64,000 nt of DNA from Pseudomonas lactis (GTDB lineage: Bacteria > Pseudomonadota > Gammaproteobacteria > Pseudomonadales > Pseudomonadaceae), in NCBI RefSeq assembly GCF_001439845.1, contig NZ_JYLO01000003.1, positions 1-64,000 of the forward strand, written 5' to 3'. The number at the start of each line of letters is the position of its first letter. The first letter of the stretch is position 1. The notes under the pieces were generated by a model, which was not told the origin of the DNA, did no database searches, and saw nothing but the letters and a program-made list of their open reading frames with translations. The position numbers and the translations under genes are program-made. Positions 36,343 to 45,018 of this stretch are shown here, one piece after another.

Positions 36343-37221
36343 TTATTTCTTTTTCCTTGCTTGTTCACTGGGAGTAGATTTCTTCTTGTCTGCGTCAAAG
36401 CCAACGCAATCCTCCGGCACCCTTAAAAGCGCAACCTTCTCCTTGCCAACCTTGTTCGGATTGATGCCTGTTTGCGGAGTCATGAGCAGCACGTAATGAT
36501 CGAGTTGTTCTTCTCTCACCCAATCCCCCGGAAACTTGATCTCCACCGCCGCAAACACATTCTCGGTTTCAAACGGCTCTTGCCGGTACTCAACCACCAC
36601 CAGATCAGGCGCCAGCAAACCCTTCGGTCGTGGCCAAAAAGGCTGCACGGCACTGCCGAACCGTTTGGGCCGCGTAACCGGCTCGCCCAACAAGGCCTTC
36701 TTGCTGTTGCCGTTGTAGTTGGGTTCGGCCTTGAGCGGACTGCGCCACTCCAGTGCCTCGTCCACGGCTTCAAAAAACAACGAGGCGGTAAATTGCTTGA
36801 GGGCGATTTCGATGGTGGTCTGTACCATATCGCCGGCAATTTTCTTGCGAATACGGCGCGGTACCTTGATCGGCATCTGCAGCGCAACGGTGCAGACTTG
36901 GCTGATCGCCGGGCGAAAAGGCACCTTGCGCTCGATGTACTCCTTGAACGTGACGTTCTCCTGGCCTCGCCGAGAAACCGTGCTATTACCGCCGCGATCC
37001 ACCACGGCAAAGGTGGAACTCTTGACCTCGATTTCGCGGGTCATTGCTTCAATGGTGGCGCGAAGGGTCTCCTTGATTTGCTTCCTGCGCTCGGCAATTT
37101 CCACAGTAAGTTGGGCCAGTTCGGCGGCGGTCTGGGCGTTGTCAAAAGCCTGATTTGCCCGATAGGCGCGATAGGCACCGTCGATGATCCGCGCGACGGC
37201 AGGGGCTAGAGGACCAGGCAT
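36343..37221 (-). CDS. T6SS nuclease effector, PD-(D/E)xK (VRR-NUC-like), copy 2
   Basis: 292 residues. The N-terminal 240 residues nearly match effector copy 1, including MPGPLAPAVARIIDGAYR and the nuclease motif with Asp206 (PDLVVVEY) and Glu227/Lys229 (AAVEIKFPGDW). After that motif the sequence diverges (VREEQLDHYVLLMTPQ). The Gln in EEQLDHY fits the trailing Q of VRR-NUC folds. The C-terminus is Lys-rich. It probably cuts DNA in rival bacteria once carried by the VgrG. No signal peptide is present, as expected for T6SS cargo. It starts 10 bases after immunity copy 1. Confidence 0.78.
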   Translation of the reverse strand: MPGPLAPAVARIIDGAYRAYRANQAFDNAQTAAELAQLTVEIAERRKQIKETLRATIEAMTREIEVKSSTFAVVDRGGNSTVSRRGQENVTFKEYIERKVPFRPAISQVCTVALQMPIKVPRRIRKKIAGDMVQTTIEIALKQFTASLFFEAVDEALEWRSPLKAEPNYNGNSKKALLGEPVTRPKRFGSAVQPFWPRPKGLLAPDLVVVEYRQEPFETENVFAAVEIKFPGDWVREEQLDHYVLLMTPQTGINPNKVGKEKVALLRVPEDCVGFDADKKKSTPSEQARKKK

Positions 37222-37231
37222 CAGTCAACAC

Positions 37232-38788
37232 TCATCGCTGCACCAGCCCTAACCAGCGCCAGACAACTTTTTCACCGTCCACGTGCGGCATCAGGGCGGC
37301 GTAATCGAATAGCCGCTCGGTACCGGGCTTGTAGTCACACACCCATTTCCCCGGATATGGGCAGGTTTCCCCGCTACGGGCGCGCATGCCGCTGACCGTC
37401 CATAACCAGCGCACCTTTTGGCCTTGATGTAACGGCAGCCGTTCGTTCAGCCGGACGGTGCACTCCACGCAGCGATCCGCCTCCATTTCCCAGCGGCCGG
37501 CGCGGGGAGCGGCTTCGTGGCTGCTGGCGTGCCGGGCGGGTTCCGGGGGCGTTTGGTCGGAGTCGCGTTGCCAAAGCGTCAGCCTTTCACTGGGTTGCGA
37601 GGTGAGCACGGGCAGGATTTCGCCTTGCTTGAATTCGCGACGTGAATCAGCGACCCCCGGGACAAGCCACCAGCCGGCTTGGGTGCATGGCATGCCCGCA
37701 ATGATGCTCAGCGGCGCAGAGTTTTGCGCGGGAGCCGTTGGCTTGGGTGTGCCCAATCGCGATGCTGGCGTGGGCCAGTCGCTGTCGGTATCGAAACGTG
37801 CCATCCAGCGGCGGCTGTCGGCGTCGGTAAAGCGCTCATTCGGATCACCGTCCCATTGGCCGAAGCCGAGTAATCCCAGATCGTCGTAACGGATGGGCTT
37901 GAGCAGTCTGTTCAAGAGCATGGGCAGTTCCGGCACGCCGAGTTCGACAGGGTACAACTTGGGCTGTTCGCCCAGCTCAATCCACTGGCCGCTGTGCAGT
38001 TCGATGACGTTGATGCGGGGGTGAGCGAGTGCGCTACGTACCTGTTCGCGGGTCAGGTCGAGCTTTTCTCGCCAGTGATCGGCGAGCAGGAAGGCCCAAG
38101 TGGGCGGGCGGATGCCGTTAGGCAATTCGTCGTCCATGCCATAGGCATATTCGATATCAAGTCCGTAGAAAGCTGGCATAAGCGCTCGCTCCCAGGTAGT
38201 GACTTCCGCCCGGGTGCCATATTCCATTGGATTGGCCATGGCGAAGCCGCTGTAGACCTGGTGAGCCTTGAGCAGGTCAATGGTCTTGAGGACGAACTGT
38301 CGCCAGGCATCGCGATTGTCCTGCCACCATTGCCAGCGGTAATAGAAAACAACCCAGGAGTAAGCCGATTTTTTCCCGGTACCTTCGTGCCTGCTACGCC
38401 AGAAATGGCCCGATGTTGTGGGTGAACTGGCATGGTTTGCTTCGTCGGTAAACCAGAATTCGAAGTAATCGTTTGCATCGACATCCATCGCTTGCATGCG
38501 AAGGTCGAACTCCTCCTCGGGGTAAGGGTGCGGACGATCTGTGTCTTCGTGCATGGTCATGGTGTAAGGATGACCAAGCAGGCGTTCGAAGGCTTCGTGA
38601 ATATCAACCATCAGCAGGGCGATATCGACTTGGTTGTCGGAGTTGGGGGGGAAGTAGAAGCTGATGAACGGGCTTACGCTATGCCGGGCGACCTCATCTG
38701 TACCCCAATCGGTGTTGGGCCATTCCTTAAGCTCTGCAATAAACTCATCACGCTCTTCTTCGTTAAACAGTCTATGAATAGTGCTCAC
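37232..38788 (-). CDS. T6SS immunity protein, DUF3396 family with extra C-terminal domain
   Basis: 518 residues. Residues 1-345 form the DUF3396 (type VI immunity) domain. A further domain at about 360-518 begins with AGMPCTQAGWWLVPG, which I recall from other Pseudomonas T6SS-linked proteins but cannot name. It follows effector copy 1 after two bases, the classic effector-immunity order. It presumably stays in the cytoplasm and blocks the nuclease of siblings. A second, shortened copy lies at 35265. The N-terminal 155 residues, which differ most between the copies, are the likely specificity region. Confidence 0.8.
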   Translation of the reverse strand: MSTIHRLFNEEERDEFIAELKEWPNTDWGTDEVARHSVSPFISFYFPPNSDNQVDIALLMVDIHEAFERLLGHPYTMTMHEDTDRPHPYPEEEFDLRMQAMDVDANDYFEFWFTDEANHASSPTTSGHFWRSRHEGTGKKSAYSWVVFYYRWQWWQDNRDAWRQFVLKTIDLLKAHQVYSGFAMANPMEYGTRAEVTTWERALMPAFYGLDIEYAYGMDDELPNGIRPPTWAFLLADHWREKLDLTREQVRSALAHPRINVIELHSGQWIELGEQPKLYPVELGVPELPMLLNRLLKPIRYDDLGLLGFGQWDGDPNERFTDADSRRWMARFDTDSDWPTPASRLGTPKPTAPAQNSAPLSIIAGMPCTQAGWWLVPGVADSRREFKQGEILPVLTSQPSERLTLWQRDSDQTPPEPARHASSHEAAPRAGRWEMEADRCVECTVRLNERLPLHQGQKVRWLWTVSGMRARSGETCPYPGKWVCDYKPGTERLFDYAALMPHVDGEKVVWRWLGLVQR

Positions 38789-38790
38789 GC

Positions 38791-39666
38791 TTACCTCCTA
38801 TTTTTATTACCTTTCATCGAGGAATTCTTCTCTTCTGCTTTAAAACCCACGCAGTCTTCCGGAACCCTAAGCAACGCCACTTTTTCCTTGCCAATTTTCG
38901 CCGGATTTATTCCCGTCTCAGGTGTCATGAGGGTCACGTACCTTTTCATTTGTTTTGAAACTGCCCAATCACCCGGGAACTTGATCTCCACCGCCGCAAA
39001 CACATTCTCGGTTTCAAACGGCTCTTGCCGGTACTCAACCACCACCAGATCGGGCGCCAGCAAACCCTTCGGCCGTGGCCAAAAAGGCTGCACGGCACTG
39101 CCGAACCGTTTGGGCCGCGTAACCGGCTCGCCCAACAACGCCTTCTTGCTGTTGCCGTTGTAGTTGGGTTCGGCCTTGAGCGGGCTGCGCCACTCCAGTG
39201 CCTCATCCACGGCTTCAAAAAACAACGAGGCGGTAAATTGTTTGAGGGCGATCTCGATGGTGGTCGGTACCGTATCGCCGGCAATTTTCTTGCGAATACG
39301 GCGCGGTACCTTGATCGGCATTTGCAGCGCAACGGTGCAGACTTGGCTGATCGCCGGGCGAAAGGGCACTTTGCGTTCGATGTATTCCTTGAACGTGATG
39401 TTCTCCTGGCCTCGTCGAGAAACTGTGCTATTACCGCCGCGATCCACCACGGCAAAGGTGGAACTCTTGACCTCGATCTCGCGGGTCATTGCTTCAATGG
39501 TGACGCGAAGGGTTTCCTTGATCTGCTTCCTGCGCTCGGCAATTTCCACCGCGAGTTGGGCCAGTTCGGCGGCGGTTCTGCTGTTCTCAAAAGCCTGGTT
39601 TGCCCGATAGGTGCGATAGGCACCGTCGATGATCCGCGCGACGGCTGGAGCTAGTGGGCCTGGCAT
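38791..39666 (-). CDS. T6SS nuclease effector, PD-(D/E)xK (VRR-NUC-like), copy 1
   Basis: 291 residues with no signal peptide. The N-terminal part is helical (about 1-70) and is followed by a middle domain. The nuclease core has Asp206 in PDLVVVEYRQ and Glu227-x-Lys229 in EIKFPGDW, with Gln in SKQMKRY further on. That arrangement fits the PD-(D/E)xK fold, VRR-NUC branch; the subfamily is by eye. Its ATG overlaps the VgrG stop by one base (TGATG), so production is coupled to its carrier. The C-terminal 55 residues differ from copy 2. Loading onto the VgrG C-terminal extension is likely. Confidence 0.8.
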   Translation of the reverse strand: MPGPLAPAVARIIDGAYRTYRANQAFENSRTAAELAQLAVEIAERRKQIKETLRVTIEAMTREIEVKSSTFAVVDRGGNSTVSRRGQENITFKEYIERKVPFRPAISQVCTVALQMPIKVPRRIRKKIAGDTVPTTIEIALKQFTASLFFEAVDEALEWRSPLKAEPNYNGNSKKALLGEPVTRPKRFGSAVQPFWPRPKGLLAPDLVVVEYRQEPFETENVFAAVEIKFPGDWAVSKQMKRYVTLMTPETGINPAKIGKEKVALLRVPEDCVGFKAEEKNSSMKGNKNRR

Positions 39667-42032
39667 CAGTCGAGGTCTCCACTGTGTTGATCCAGAAAGT
39701 CGTCGGGGAAAATCGCCTTGGCCTCAACGGGGGTGCCTTGATCATCAAGGGCCATCAGGTAGGGGGCCCACGTTTCGGTGATTTGCTGATCGTCGCGCAT
39801 GATTGCCTTATGGGCCTGCACGGGTTTGGCTGCCGGCGTCACCGTCCACTCAGTGCCACCCAAGGGGCAGGTGCGCCCTTCGGCAAGCAGCGCCGTGCCA
39901 TCGGTGATGCGATACCGATAGCCTGCGAAGGCACGTTGGTCGTTCTTGAGCAACGTGTAGCGCCCCAGGAACGGTCCCGGCGGTAGGGCAGGCAGTTGTG
40001 GAGTGCCGAGTGGGTTACCCGTTCCGATCGGATCTGTGGTCACAGGGCCTTTGATTCTGATGGCCAGTCCATCGAGCGTGATGCCATTGCCATCAATCGT
40101 GATGCTGCCGCCGGGCGCTCGCAGAATAAGGCGCTCGTTCGATGCAACATCGAACACTCGGGTTTTTTGCTCAATGCGCTGTCCTGCGCAGAGGCGGTAA
40201 TGGTTGCGTACTGATTGTTCAGCATTGCCGCCGATCTGCACCTGGTGGTCAGCGGCGATCCTGTCATGCCGATTGTTGGCAATTTCTTCGACGCGGTCTC
40301 CACCGATGTCGATGTGGTGGTTGCGCCCTACAGTGTGTATACGATCACGGCCCACTTGCAGATGCTGGTCTTGAGCGACAGCAATGTCTTCATCGTTGCC
40401 CACTCGTTCGCTGCGGTCATGACCGATTTCGATGTGCTCGTCATGCCCGACTTGTTCGCTTCGGTCGTTTCCTACGAAGGTAGTGTTGTTGTGCTTGATG
40501 TGGACGTTTTTGTCTTTTTCGGCATGGATGAACACCTCCTGATGGCCCAACTCATCCTCAAATCGCAGCTCGTTGAAGCCTGCACCCTTATGGGTTTGGC
40601 TCTTGATGGTCATCCGCGTCTTGTGCTTGGGCAACTGGTACGGCGGCAGATTGGTCTCGCGGTAGGTACGGCCCGTGGCGATGGGCTGGTCAGGATCGCC
40701 ATCCAAATAGCTGATCACCAGCTCTTGACCCACACGTGGAATGGCCATGGCGCCCCAGGTCGCACCGGCCCAACCCTGTGCCACACGAATCCAGCACGAA
40801 CTCTGGTCGTTGTTTTTGTCAGCGCGATCCCACGGAAACTGCACTTTCACCCGGCCCCATTCATCGCAATAAATCTCTTCCCCTGGCGGCCCAACCACCG
40901 TGGCAATCTGTGGGCCGTCGATGCAGGGTTTGTCGCGCAGCGGGGCTTTCCAGTCCGAGGTCCAGCGGATGGCGGTGGCGGTCATTTCATAAGACGTGCC
41001 GTGGTCGCTGCCGAACGCCTCTTCCTCCAGGCTGGTGTGCTGTTTGCCTTCGTGGGTGATGGCGATGGTGCGCCAACGGTCGTTGAAGTCTTCGCGGGGA
41101 TGTTCGTTGAGGTCGAACGCTAGCCCCGGTTGCAGGCGCGCGTCGTCACCGGCCAGGTGCGCCAGTTTGGCGTCATTGCGCAGGGCGGTGAGCCGAGTTT
41201 TGGTGAAGGGTTTGCCGGCGATGTCGCGTTTGTAGCGTCCGGGGTAGTCGTAGCGCTCGTAGTCCTTGTGCTGGTTTTTCAGGTCCTGGTCGCCGGTGGC
41301 GGTGTGCTGTTGGTCGTAGCGCGGGTGGGTGAAGGTGTAGTCGCGTTGTACCTGGCGGGCGGTGCGTACTTGTTCGGTGTAGTGAAAACGGGTCAAGGCC
41401 GGTTCTGTGGCATCGCCGCCGGCCATGGGTTGGTAGATCACGGGGCAATTTTTGTGCGTGCCGATGGTGCCCAGGCCGCCGACGCGGTCGGTGAGGACGA
41501 GGGTGTGGCCGTCGTCGCGGTGTTCGAAGGTGTAGAGCAGGCCTTCTTCGGCGGCGAGGCGGGCGATGAAATCGAGGTCGGTTTCGCCGGCCTGTACGCA
41601 GTATTCGCGGGGTTGGTGATCGAAGCAGATTTCGCGGCGGATGTCGGTCAGTCGGTGCTCGGCAAGCACGCTGGTGATGATGTCGGGCACGGTCTGGCCC
41701 TGGAAAATGCGCCAGTTGGAACGCAGGTCGAAACGCGCCAGGGTCGGTTCGATGATGGCGGTGTAGCGGGTGCGATGGAAGCCGGTGTCGCCCTGGGTGA
41801 ACAGGCTGACCAGGCCGTGTACGTAGCGCACCGGCATTTCGCCGCGCCAGATCGTGAACAGCCCCGCCAGGTCGAGCACGTTATTGAAGTCGATGGCGGC
41901 GTTGTGGCTGGCCAGTTCCAATTGCAGTTTGAACGGCTGGGACAGGCTTTCTTCAAGCGTGAAAGACACCACATCGAAGGCTTCGCCTTTCAAGGGCTCG
42001 AACGTGAAACGCAGGTCGCTTTGACGGGGCAT
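39666..42032 (-). CDS. vgrG: T6SS spike protein VgrG with C-terminal extension
   Basis: 788 residues. The gp27-like part (LRFTFEPLKGEAFDVVSFTLEE and on) and gp5 OB-fold (EEIYCDEWGRVKVQFPWD, SCWIRVAQGWAGATWG) are followed by the VgrG beta-helix. The helix has imperfect repeats of the type VGNDRSEQVGHDEHIEIGHD. About 120 extra residues follow the helix (from GPFLGRYTLLKNDQ), a small beta domain that may hold the effector. It forms the puncturing tip of the secretion tube. It is transcribed with an upstream TssL and the downstream effector-immunity genes. Confidence 0.92.
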   Translation of the reverse strand: MPRQSDLRFTFEPLKGEAFDVVSFTLEESLSQPFKLQLELASHNAAIDFNNVLDLAGLFTIWRGEMPVRYVHGLVSLFTQGDTGFHRTRYTAIIEPTLARFDLRSNWRIFQGQTVPDIITSVLAEHRLTDIRREICFDHQPREYCVQAGETDLDFIARLAAEEGLLYTFEHRDDGHTLVLTDRVGGLGTIGTHKNCPVIYQPMAGGDATEPALTRFHYTEQVRTARQVQRDYTFTHPRYDQQHTATGDQDLKNQHKDYERYDYPGRYKRDIAGKPFTKTRLTALRNDAKLAHLAGDDARLQPGLAFDLNEHPREDFNDRWRTIAITHEGKQHTSLEEEAFGSDHGTSYEMTATAIRWTSDWKAPLRDKPCIDGPQIATVVGPPGEEIYCDEWGRVKVQFPWDRADKNNDQSSCWIRVAQGWAGATWGAMAIPRVGQELVISYLDGDPDQPIATGRTYRETNLPPYQLPKHKTRMTIKSQTHKGAGFNELRFEDELGHQEVFIHAEKDKNVHIKHNNTTFVGNDRSEQVGHDEHIEIGHDRSERVGNDEDIAVAQDQHLQVGRDRIHTVGRNHHIDIGGDRVEEIANNRHDRIAADHQVQIGGNAEQSVRNHYRLCAGQRIEQKTRVFDVASNERLILRAPGGSITIDGNGITLDGLAIRIKGPVTTDPIGTGNPLGTPQLPALPPGPFLGRYTLLKNDQRAFAGYRYRITDGTALLAEGRTCPLGGTEWTVTPAAKPVQAHKAIMRDDQQITETWAPYLMALDDQGTPVEAKAIFPDDFLDQHSGDLD

Positions 42033-42068
42033 GGCGTCCTTCCTGATCGGCTATTGATGAGTTGGGCG

Positions 42069-42878
42069 CTATAGCGCGAGGATCTTGTTCAGTGATACCA
42101 GCACTTCCTGAGTGAGAGCGTTCAGGCGCATGGAATAGAACGTGTAGGCGACTATCAGCACCACGGCGGCCATGGCCCACGGCGTCCACAACGGCCAGAC
42201 CCGTTTGATCCGATAGTTGCGCGGCGCGATGTTGGTCAGCGGGTCGGTCAGGCGCTTGGGTGTTTCGCCGCGCAGCGGGCGCAACAGGCCGTGCAACAGG
42301 TCGATGATTTTCTGGATTTCATCATCACCTTTGGGATGGGCGCCGTATTTGCCTTTAAGGCCTGAGATCAGGCACTGGTACATGAACTCCAACACATGCT
42401 GGTACCTGGCTGCTTCGGGAATCATGTTGTTCATCACGATGAAGAATCGCTCCCCGCCCCAGGTTTCCTGGTGAAAGGCGTTTAGCAGCGAGTCTTGGCT
42501 CCATTCTGATGATCTCCCCCATGGCGTGCCCATCACCACCTCATCCACCAACAAGCAAAGGCTGTAGGAGTAAGCCTTGAGCATGCCGGGGTCGTAGTCG
42601 AGCTGGCTGACTTCCTCCATGATTGCAGTGATGTGGTTACGTACGGCTTGGTACAGCGCAGGTACATCATCATGCTGGGTCAGACGGCGTATTCGAATGA
42701 CCAGGCCTATCAGCGGCGTGGCGGCATCGCAAAGCGGGTTCCAGGCCACGCCGCGCATGTCGAATTCGGGATCCGATAACTGCGAGAGGACGTCAACCAA
42801 GGCCGGAGTCTCCGGCCTGGTTCCTTGGGTGGGGGGAGTAAGAGGCTGTGGGGCTTGGGGATTTTTTGTGTACGACAT
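42069..42878 (-). CDS. tssL: T6SS membrane protein TssL/DotU (short form, orphan)
   Basis: 269 residues. A cytoplasmic DotU domain (about 40-215; conserved YSYSLCLLVDEVVMGTPWG and the hook-like FYQ-type QETWGGERFF) precedes one C-terminal membrane helix (WAMAAVVLIVAYTFYSMRL). There is no peptidoglycan-binding OmpA domain. TssL with TssJ and TssM makes the membrane complex of the T6SS. No other structural T6SS gene is in the window, so this copy is an orphan next to vgrG, 36 bases ahead of it. Confidence 0.88.
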   Translation of the reverse strand: MSYTKNPQAPQPLTPPTQGTRPETPALVDVLSQLSDPEFDMRGVAWNPLCDAATPLIGLVIRIRRLTQHDDVPALYQAVRNHITAIMEEVSQLDYDPGMLKAYSYSLCLLVDEVVMGTPWGRSSEWSQDSLLNAFHQETWGGERFFIVMNNMIPEAARYQHVLEFMYQCLISGLKGKYGAHPKGDDEIQKIIDLLHGLLRPLRGETPKRLTDPLTNIAPRNYRIKRVWPLWTPWAMAAVVLIVAYTFYSMRLNALTQEVLVSLNKILAL

Positions 42879-43077
42879 TGGGCAAACCCTGTTCTAAAAG
42901 TACTGCTATTAGAAACTTCGGGGTTATGCGATGTCATGTCGGACGGGTTCGCTACGTTTCGTGGTTCTTGGATGTAAGAAATATCTCTTTTTCAATGCGC
43001 TTAATTGGGTTTTCTTTGAATGAAACTATCAACGATAGTGCTCGGGTAGTCAGGCAACGCAGGATTTCGCTCGCAGC
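42879..43077. other. Promoter region of the T6SS island
   Basis: A 199-base stretch noticeably richer in A+T than its neighbours. It lies between the tssL start and the end of the OYE gene, and presumably holds the promoter of the tssL-vgrG transcript. No sigma-54 consensus (TGGCAC-N5-TTGCA) was seen. Confidence 0.45.
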
Positions 43078-44301
43078 CTAAGACTTCATGCTTGCGCGGT
43101 ATTGCCGCGTACGCCGCGCGATAAACCACTGGTCACAGGCCAATGCCAGCCAGGGCGCAACGTTGGGGTTGGGCAGACGGCCGCGGCTCAGACGGCGCAT
43201 TTGGTCGCGCACCACGGCGAGGGTGGCGAGGGCGGCCAGGGGTTTGCGCTTCCATTCCATGGGCCGCAGTTGTGGGTTGAGGTCGCGACCTTCACGCCAC
43301 TGTTTGATCAGTTGCGGCTCCAGGGTCAGGGCGGTGGCGATGCCGGCCATGGCGATGCCGCTGTCCAATACTTGCTGGACCACCGGCAAGCGGCGAATAC
43401 CTCCGGTCACCATCAGTGGCATGGTGGCGATGCGCGCCATTTGTGTGGCGAAATCCAAAAAGTAGGCTTCACGGGCCAAGGTGCGACCGTCCCGCGCCTC
43501 ACCTTGCATGGCCGGCGCTTCATAGCTGCCGCCGGACAACTCAAGCAAATCGATCGGCAGTGTATTGAGCATCTCCACTACTGCGCGCGCATCGGTCTCA
43601 TCGAAGCCGCCGCGCTGGAAGTCTGCGGAATTGAGCTTCACCGACACACAAAATGAAGGGCTGACATTGGCCCGCACGGCACGGATGACTTCCAGCAGCA
43701 GGCGTGCGCGGTTTTCCAGGGAGCCGCCCCAACGGTCGGTGCGATGGTTGCTCAAGGGCGAGAGAAATTGGCTCAACAAATAGCCATGGGCGCCGTGGAT
43801 CTGTACGCCGGTGAACCCGGCTTGCTCGGCCAGGCGGGCGCTGGTGGCGAAGCGCTTGATGACGTCCTGGATGTCGTCTTCGGTCATGGCCTTGGGTTTG
43901 GCGAACATCTTGGAAAAACTGCCCACATCCAGCGCAATAGCCGAGGGTGCCAACGCTTGTTGACCGAGGTTGGCCATGGTCTGACGGCCCGGATGGCTGA
44001 GCTGTACCCAGAAGTGCACACCCTTGGCTCGGGCTACGTCGGCCCATTCACGAAAACTGGCCAGGTGTTGTTCGTTTTCCAGCGCGACACCGCCAGGGCC
44101 GGTCATGGCGCGGCGGTCGATCATCACGTTACCGGTCAGCAGCAGGCCGGGCTCACCGTCGGCCCAGGTCTTGTACAGCTGCTTGAGTGCTTGGGACGGC
44201 GCCTGATGCAGATCCGCCATGTTCTCTTCCATCGCGGCCTTGGCGATGCGGTTGGCAATGACTTGGCCGTTGGGCAGTTGCAGCGATTCGAACGGTGACA
44301 T
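43078..44301 (-). CDS. Old Yellow Enzyme family NADH:flavin oxidoreductase
   Basis: 407 residues with a TIM-barrel FMN domain. Conserved segments are VQLSHPGRQT, GVQIHGAHGYLLSQFLSPLSNHRTDRWGGSLENRARLLLEV and the phosphate-binding MPLMVTGGIRR. Members reduce alkenes conjugated to carbonyls or nitro groups and take part in electrophile detoxification. A GGAG site precedes the ATG. The promoter has the overlong spacer and central dyad of MerR-type control (44330-44360), which fits induction by reactive electrophiles. Confidence 0.88.
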   Translation of the reverse strand: MSPFESLQLPNGQVIANRIAKAAMEENMADLHQAPSQALKQLYKTWADGEPGLLLTGNVMIDRRAMTGPGGVALENEQHLASFREWADVARAKGVHFWVQLSHPGRQTMANLGQQALAPSAIALDVGSFSKMFAKPKAMTEDDIQDVIKRFATSARLAEQAGFTGVQIHGAHGYLLSQFLSPLSNHRTDRWGGSLENRARLLLEVIRAVRANVSPSFCVSVKLNSADFQRGGFDETDARAVVEMLNTLPIDLLELSGGSYEAPAMQGEARDGRTLAREAYFLDFATQMARIATMPLMVTGGIRRLPVVQQVLDSGIAMAGIATALTLEPQLIKQWREGRDLNPQLRPMEWKRKPLAALATLAVVRDQMRRLSRGRLPNPNVAPWLALACDQWFIARRTRQYRASMKS

Positions 44302-44329
44302 GGGTTAACTCCTGAGCAGGGGAGGTCTC

Positions 44330-44360
44330 AGGCTAAGCTTAAAGTTAACTTTAATGTCAA
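44330..44360 (-). promoter_or_regulatory. MerR-type promoter with perfect 16-bp operator
   Basis: On the minus strand TTGACA (44360-44355) and TAGCCT (44335-44330) are separated by 19 bases. The spacer contains the perfect palindrome TTAAAGTTAACTTTAA (44354-44339). A 19-20 base spacer holding a dyad is the hallmark of MerR-family activated promoters (SoxR, CueR, NmlR types). No merR-type gene is in this window, so the regulator acts from elsewhere. Confidence 0.65.
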
Positions 44361-44398
44361 GCGGGAGTCGATCACACAGGATTGACGGGCGATGGAGC

Positions 44399-44512
44399 TG
44401 TAGGAGCGAGGGGGACGCCTAGTTCTTGCTCGCGAAAAACTCGAGGACAACGCGTTCATTCAGGATGTCAGCGTTATCGTTCAGGTTTTTCGCGAGCAAG
44501 CTCGCTCCTACA
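44399..44512. repeat. REPIN with a 14-base insert in one arm
   Basis: The left arm reads TGTAGGAGCGAG, then 14 extra bases (GGGGACGCCTAGTT), then CTTGCTCGCGAA. The right arm is normal. The spacer matches that of 33297-33395. Confidence 0.8.
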
Positions 44513-44523
44513 GGGACAGGAGC

Positions 44524-45018
44524 TTAGCGGCGGCGGAACAGCGGCAAAGGTTCATCGGTGGCCGCTTGATAGGTCACCGAGAAATCCTTGAGGCTTTCCA
44601 GCGCTTCGTACGGGTCTTTGTCCGCGCGCAAGGCGAAGGCATCGAACCCGCAGCGGTGCAGGTAGAACAATTGGTCGCGCAGCACGTCGCCAATGGCACG
44701 CAGTTCACCCTTGTAACCATAACGGTCACGCAGCAGGCGTGCGTTGGAGTAGTTGCGCCCGTCGGTGAAGGCGGGGAAGTTCAGGGCGATGACCTGAAAG
44801 TGCTGCACATCATCACCGATTTCTTCGGCTTCTTCATCGGCGTCCAGCCAAACACCCAAACCGCCGTCGCGGGCCTTGAGCGCGTGGCCGTGCTCGCGCC
44901 ACAGTGCCAGCGGCACGATCAGGTCGTCGCAGTTGGAGATGCCGTCGAAGCTCGCGTCCTTGGGCAGCAGGTGCCAGGTTTCGTCGACGACTGCGTTGTT
45001 CTTAATGATTCGCTGCAT
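44524..45018 (-). CDS. DUF934 protein, sulfite reductase partner
   Basis: 164 residues. Typical DUF934 features are the N-terminal MQRIIKNNAVVDETWHLL, and FPAFTDGRNYSNARLLRDRYGYKGELRAIGDVLRDQLFYLHRCGFDAF. The family follows cysI in many proteobacteria and is thought to assist sulfite reduction, perhaps in place of the usual flavoprotein partner. The start overlaps the end of cysI by 17 bases, so the pair is translationally coupled. The ORF track's extra N-terminus to 45078 is a cysI shadow. Confidence 0.9.
   Translation of the reverse strand: MQRIIKNNAVVDETWHLLPKDASFDGISNCDDLIVPLALWREHGHALKARDGGLGVWLDADEEAEEIGDDVQHFQVIALNFPAFTDGRNYSNARLLRDRYGYKGELRAIGDVLRDQLFYLHRCGFDAFALRADKDPYEALESLKDFSVTYQAATDEPLPLFRRR

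Noticed and set aside
35265..39666. Assembly error as the cause of the doubled effector-immunity module
   Set aside because: The copies differ clearly in the effector C-terminus, immunity N-terminus and 3' end, which a false duplication would not produce.
42879..43077. Sigma-54 promoter for the T6SS island
   Set aside because: No TGGCAC-N5-TTGC pattern was found on the minus strand.
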